From: Paracentrotus lividus
Lineage: Eukaryota; Echinodermata; Echinoidea; Camarodonta; Echinidae
Length of the DNA stretch: 64,000 nucleotides
Reading direction: 5' to 3'
Assembly (NCBI GenBank): GCA_940671915.1
Contig: CALNVZ010003434.1
Location: 24,957,558-25,021,557, forward strand
The first letter of the stretch is position 1. Every line of letters begins with the position of its first letter. Positions 58,470 through 64,000 of this stretch are shown here, in pieces. The translations under genes and the position numbers were made by a program. The notes beneath the pieces were generated by a model. The model had not been told where the DNA came from, made no database searches, and worked only from the letters and a program-made list of their open reading frames with translations.

Positions 58470-58770
58470 ATGCGAGCGCGAAGCGCGAGCTGGAAAATTT
58501 CTCAATAATAGTGACATAAAATGGGGCATTTGTAGCATAAAGCGAGCGCGAATTGAGCAAGGGGCTCTAACTGGTTTGTTAAAGAGGGACCATGATGATG
58601 TAATGGCTACCGTGAGATAATACACACATGCACGCATGTGAGTATCTACTATAGTACATAATATTCAAATGCATATTGCGAGCGCGAAGCGCGAGCTGAC
58701 AATTTGGGACATAATTATATTCATATAGGGCCGTAATGCGAGCGCGAAGCGCGAGTTAAAAAAAATTCTC
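58470..58770. repeat. Cluster of GCGAGCGCGAAGCGCGAG palindromes
   Basis: GCGAGCGCGAAGCGCGAG at about 58471, 58678 and 58738, with a partial one at 58541 (AGCGAGCGCGAATTGAGC). Flanking text differs, so these are short repeated hairpins, not one duplicated segment. Confidence 0.7.
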
Positions 58771-60642
58771 CATAATACTGAACTGAAACATGGTTTTTGT
58801 AGCGTTACATTAGGGCCTCAGCGCGAAATTGATGGAGGGCTAGGGGGCTATAACTGGTGATTAGAAGCGGAGAATCATAATGCCAACAAACGCAAACTTA
58901 TATATAACATATATATAACATATTATATTATTATTATTATATAACATAAAGACGCGTCCATTATTTGAGGAGGGGAAACGCAACATTACATTCATGAGTT
59001 TAGTGGAAATACAACTGAGCGGCGCAGAAAATTATACGGTTCTACATTAATGTCAACAAAACCCGCGCTATAACGGCGACCGGGAAGCGACCGATTGACA
59101 ACTGCATGCAATTATTACTTAGCGTACAAAAACTCGCCTAAGAAAACTTCCCTGTGGTAAAATGGTCTGGTCAGTCGATCCGTTCGAGCTAATTTCTCAT
59201 GGACATGAAATAAATAATTGAACTTTTATCATAGTTTTCGTAGGTAGATGCTTCAGACCAGATTGGGGAAAATACATTTTGGCAAGCCTATAACACCATT
59301 GTGCTAAAGTTGTAATCAGAATCTTTATTTCACATAGATTGATGTTCCTAACGATTATTGATATAAATAGTGATCTTGTCACATCTTGCGAAGACGCCGT
59401 CCACATGCGATATGCATGTGATATGCGGAAATATTGACCCATCGAGTAAAGATTCGTTTGTGACAATGTTCAAAGTGACAGGACTTTTTTTTAACCAATC
59501 GAAATGAATTTACCATCTCTGGAAAGGTGAGAATTCAAGCTTTTAAAAACGGCTTGATCATTAAGCTGTTATATAATTATGCGTTATCCAGGAAGATAAT
59601 TATGTGGCGTATGAGCTATTTTGAGAGCAAAATTTGCCATATTGTACAGGAATTTGATCTGATTAGGATTTCGAATTGACACAAGTGACAGGACTTTTTT
59701 CCCCTTTGCAGTAAGTTATTCCTAGTTTTGAAAAAAAAGACTCTTAACGTAATTATTCAAGTTGATCATTTCTTTGAAAAGGTAGTTGCTCGCCATAATC
59801 AAGAAAACAAAGTGAAAAAACTGTGCAAAATACAAAATGTCTATGGCAGCGTTTGATTTGCGTAGAGTGATAGCGCCCTCTTCCTCTTAAGTTTACAACT
59901 AGAATTGATATGGGTAGCGGCTCATTTGAAAAGAGGGCATCTAGCCCCTGAAGAATAGTGGAAGTGTATTATATAATCAATGGTCCTAGTCCAAACATGT
60001 TACCTTGTCGATGAAGAGCCGAGATAATTGTTACATACTCTTCAATATTCATTATTTATTTGATCAAAACCATCGGGGATTTTTGAGGGGGAATACTTAT
60101 GCCTTCAGTTTTATCGAGGCACCTGTCCCCTATATGCACCCTGGGATCGGTGCCCCTGATTATCATCGATTAGAATGTCGGGTTTTTTTTAAATTGCGAA
60201 TAGAGAAACATCTGCGCTTCCATTACCTACACGGTGTATATCAGGCACACAGTCATGAAAAGATTGACGAAAGAGTAAGAAATTTTTTGGATTTTTGAAT
60301 GTCAGAAACATGCATTTTAGACTCCAAAATAATATAATAATGTCATGAAAGTGTTTTATATGATAACGAATTTGTAATGGATAGATTTATTTGCATATAA
60401 TATGATTTTTTTATTTTCTTGATATCAAAATATTGGGGGGGGGGGGATGATTGTACACACCACCCCCCCACCAAAATTATTGGGAGGGATGCATCCCCCA
60501 TCCCCCCCCCCCACAATCGACACCCATGCATGTGTTCATATATTATTTGACCCTATAGATAGGATTGATATCTAATATTAATATCTAAAAGTTTAATCTT
60601 CCATAGAATCAATGGTGACATCATTTAAAGTCCCTCCCCGGT

Positions 60643-60898
60643 CAGGCGTGGAGCCAGAGGCGGAGGGTGCGGGTGCCCCCTTAAGATTGCAAGAAAAATG
60701 TAAAAATGCCTTACTTTTGCAAAGACCTTTTTTCTCTCTCTTGTGAGCTTCCCCCGTAGGATCTGAAGAACCTGTAATAATACATGATGGCCATTTTGAC
60801 GTCCAGAGAAAAAAAAACAACAACAGCAACAACAAAACAAAACAAAAATTAACACCTTTTTGACCCCGTCAAAGTCCGTCTCTGGATCCGCGCCTACC
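60643..60898. mobile_element. MITE, GGATCCAG family
   Basis: CAGGCGTGGAGCCAGAGGCG and CCGTCTCTGGATCCGCGCCT are inverted repeats around a variable interior. Confidence 0.65.
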
Positions 60899-61943
60899 GT
60901 TTGAAACCTCAACCAGACCGGGTGCCCGGGAGGGGGGGGGGGGGGGGGGGGGGGGTCCCTCGCATCGTTATAATATTAAGACGTTTCTACAAGTATTTTT
61001 TTTTTTGTAATCTGGATTTTTAACGAATTCATCTATGACAACATTTATGATTTTATTTATCTATTCATTTTTCGTAACCATGTAGCAAATGCACCTGGTT
61101 CATTTTGCCAAGGTACTTGATTTTGACAACAACCAAGTTCTTCCTAATATCTCTTCATTATTTGTTGTGAATGTATCATTACAAATTGTATTCATTTTTC
61201 TTAATTGGATAAACAAATGATTTCATTATTGTAGGGTGATGTCACGTCGGCCGAGCGATAAGCGGAGGGGAGAGGGGTAGACGCGAATCAAGAAATTCAT
61301 TCAGTCGGCCACGCTGGTCATCCATCAATTTTTTTTCTTTTTACAGGGAGGGAGAGGATCGGGCTTGAATCGGGCCAAATGGGAAGCAGGACTAGATACC
61401 GAGTTTATAATGGCCCCAAAATATGGCAATCGTCAGATTTTGGCAAATGTCTTTTTCTTTAATCACACCGGGCGAGCTATGAAGCTGGGAGTGGAATCCA
61501 TGAATGTCAGGTTCTACCAGCCCCCCCCCCCTTTTATTGTGATCCGGAGGCCAAGGGCACCTCATTCCGTGAACGAAGCTGAGGTGTAGAGTGGTGATTG
61601 ATCGCTTTGTTAATTACAGTAGCGGACGCAGATCGGAGTCACGCAATGAACTTACCGGGCCCATGCGTAAACATAAAGAGCCGCTTTTGTCCCCAGACAA
61701 TTGGGCACCCGAAATAAATTCGATTTTCTTGATCCACGCCTGAATTATGTATATCACTCTAAGTAAAAGGGTTCCACTGAGCACCATTTTTTTGCCACAA
61801 TGTATATAGCGGCATCCTTATAATAGGGTGTTTCGGGGGGGGGGAGAAGACCAGCACCCCTACAAAATAAATAGGGCCTACTAGATGGCGTGCTCTACGA
61901 GCTTCTACGCCCGTGCCTTTCAGTATAGGCCTAAATTACGATA

Positions 61944-62099
61944 GTGCTCATCAGCATCTCGACTGCCAGACCGACTCCAGACCGACTCCAAAACAAACAC
62001 TATCTTGCATATCACTGATTCGGTTTTGCGTCGGTTTCCAGTCAGCCTCTCCGGTGTGACTACGGGCATGAGGATTCTGGGGTGCTGATGAGCACAGTC
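61944..62099. mobile_element. MITE, GTGCTCATCAGCA ends
   Basis: AGTGCTCATCAGCATCTCG and GGGGTGCTGATGAGCAC. The inner part is loosely mirrored around CCGACTCC. Confidence 0.6.
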
Positions 62100-62335
62100 A
62101 TCATAAAGGGGCACTCAAAAAGTGGTAATGGGATTTAAAAAAAAAGGTCTGCTCTTGTGGCAAATAACGGCTTGTTCATTGGAACTTTTTATAATTATCT
62201 TTGGTCAGAGTAAAAGGTGGGATCTATGTAAAATTTAAATATTTTATTTGCGTTTCAAATCAAAGAAAACCTTACAATCATCACCTTAATGATTTTCCCC
62301 TAATTCTGCTTTATCCCTTTATGAAGGGGCTTATG

Positions 62336-63495
62336 CTAAGTGTAGCGTTGTGGCGCGCGCGGCGCGCTGAAAAGTGGAAATAATCGACGAAAAAAAAATA
62401 AGATGTCTTTAAAGCGTCTACGAAAAAGGAAAGATTCTGGATCGATTTTTTGTGAAAATTTTGGAAATGAATTATCATTGTTCGGACTCGAGACTTTAGC
62501 TTAGCCCTTGTTGTGGGGTTAGTGTGCATGTTGTGTGTGTGTGTGTGTTTGTGTATGTCAAAATTGTGTGACTAATAGTTCCAAAACGAGATGAAAAGTT
62601 CGCGTCACGATCGCTGTTTTACGGCTATCGGCAGCTATGACATCAGCAGCAATCAGAAATCGCGATGGTCTAGTCCTGGTCCACTCCGGTCCTGGTCCAC
62701 GTTCACATTGTTTAAATTCGCGAATTTCCTGTGAATTTATCATGAAAGTATAAGGCAGTATAAAGCCTATGTAAGGTCACGGCTCTATATGTCAAACATA
62801 AGAAAAATTCTAAACTTTTCTCTACCATTATTTTGCTAGTAAATTTACAACACTTGTTTTGGGTCCCAGATTCGAGTCCCAGCCATGGCATTAATTTCTT
62901 CCGCAAGAAATTCATCCATATTGTGCTGCACTCGATCCAGGTACAGGTGAGCGTAAACTACTGGAAATTGTTTAGACATCTTAAATTGGCAACATATTAT
63001 CAATACATATCGATTTCCGCGTTAATTGCTATTTCAAAACTATTTGACACATTTATCGACAATTGAGCCAATTGATAAAATAATTGAAATGATGTAGAAG
63101 TAGAAAGGAAAATTCTAATGCTGCCAATTTGCAGGAGGATAAATATAATAGTTATTCTAAAACAAGTCCTGTCCGAATGACCAAATTGCCAAGTGAATAA
63201 GGGAATACCTGGTGCTAATTTGTTTCACGAAATTCCCAAACATACAAACATGCAGGTACCACACACACAGACCACAAACACATACACACACAAACACCCA
63301 CAAACACACACAAACACCGCGCGCACCACACACACACACACACACACGACGCCACACCACACAATACGTGCATTTGCCAAACAATTCTGAATCTTTTCCT
63401 TTTTTGTTAGGACGCTTTAAAGACACCTTATTTTTATTTCGTCGATTATTTCCACTTTTTAACGCGCCGCGCCGCGCCACAACGCGACACTTTAA
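62336..63495. mobile_element. TIR element with ~105 bp GC-rich arms
   Basis: The left arm (GTAGCGTTGTGGCGCGCGCG, AAGTGGAAATAATCGACGAA, TGTCTTTAAAGCGTC) is the reverse complement of the right arm 63390-63495 with few differences. The interior carries TG and CA microsatellites (62530-62551; 63264-63356). No transposase seen. Confidence 0.78.
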
Positions 63496-64000
63496 GCCTA
63501 TGAAGGTTTTAAAATCTTTATGAGTTTTCTATGATTTATGTTTGACCGAGATTCTACAATGTACGGGGGATAAATAAATTTCTATCGTATCTGAACATGA
63601 GTAAAATAAAGTTTGAACACTATAATCAAAAATTATTTTTGCCCCTTTCATCTATATAGACAATAGACCTAAGCTTGATACCATTTAGGTAGGAAAAATA
63701 ACTAATCTAATCTAGTCTCAGAACGTTTCTTTTTGTGAAGAAGGCATACTAACTTGAATATCTATGTTGTATTATATTGTAGGCCTGAATAGAATTTTTG
63801 TAGTTTCTTTATATAATAAACTTATAATTATCAAAATATGTATTGTTTTTGTTTTTTATTGTCTGGTGTGTTTGGCATTCGACAATGCTTTTCTCTTCGA
63901 CTTTGACATTGCAGATTCGGAGTGTGCGCCTCACAATGTTGTCCCTCTCTTGTAACTATGTTTGTAGTTCAACACTTTCATTTTGTTTTACAATGCGCCT

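Larger units (their letters stand above)
57791..64000. other. Upstream flank, no supported gene
   Basis: Holds the HIP1 5' UTR/promoter area (not resolvable here), the GCG hairpin cluster, MITEs and a CA/TG-bearing TIR element. Open frames at 60005-60298, 61365-61589 and 63193-63523 have no domain or splice structure I recognise. Confidence 0.6.

Noticed and set aside
60005-60298. 97-codon open frame on the plus strand
   Set aside because: No similarity to a family I know and no supporting gene structure.
61365-61589. Open frame upstream of HIP1 as a possible second gene
   Set aside because: Short, with a proline run from a C tract, no domain, no splice partners.

Overview
The window looks like a gene-sparse, AT-rich piece of a marine invertebrate genome, probably a deuterostome and possibly an echinoid. 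That is an inference from four things: very dense small inverted-repeat transposons, tRNA-derived SINEs with ATT tails, a constantly recurring TACATGTA palindrome, and an invertebrate-type single HIP1/HIP1R gene. No marker in the window fixes the species.

One host gene dominates. On the minus strand, from the ATG at 57790 to a stop at 3347, I can thread 25 exons of a Huntingtin-interacting protein 1 family gene (HIP1 / HIP1R / yeast Sla2), an adaptor that links clathrin, phosphoinositide membranes and actin in endocytosis. The order is ANTH lipid-binding domain (exons 2-9), a proline/glutamine-rich linker (exons 10-11), a coiled coil (exons 12-16), then the THATCH (I/LWEQ) actin-binding region (exons 19-24) and a short acidic tail (exon 25). 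Splice phases match across exons 1-21, giving 778 codons. Exon 3 carries two nearby indels that cancel. Exons 22 and 23, the THATCH core, are recognisable but broken. So this is either a partly decayed gene or a locus with local assembly or haplotype errors.

The most unusual property is that this one gene is full of small tandem duplications with a breakpoint inside an exon. Exon 15 has six extra partial copies, exon 8 two, exon 3 two, and exons 20, 21 and 24 one each. Copies that keep a splice acceptor always lie upstream of the intact exon, and copies that keep a donor always lie downstream, so each event left one whole exon and added decoy splice sites. Separately, a clean tandem duplication of about 3.3 kb (42336-48961) repeats the whole of exon 2, the exon carrying the ANTH phosphoinositide motif.

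The rest is repeat archaeology. There are two minisatellites (6195-7935 and 51620-54318), each interrupted by transposons that sit inside its repeat units. There are many MITE-like inverted-repeat elements, several nested, tRNA-SINEs, two 3' ends of a LINE, foldback elements and long CAT/ATC microsatellites. One MITE end supplies most of the splice donor of exon 12. Downstream of the gene (1-3346) and upstream of it (57791-64000) I see repeats and no second gene that I can support.
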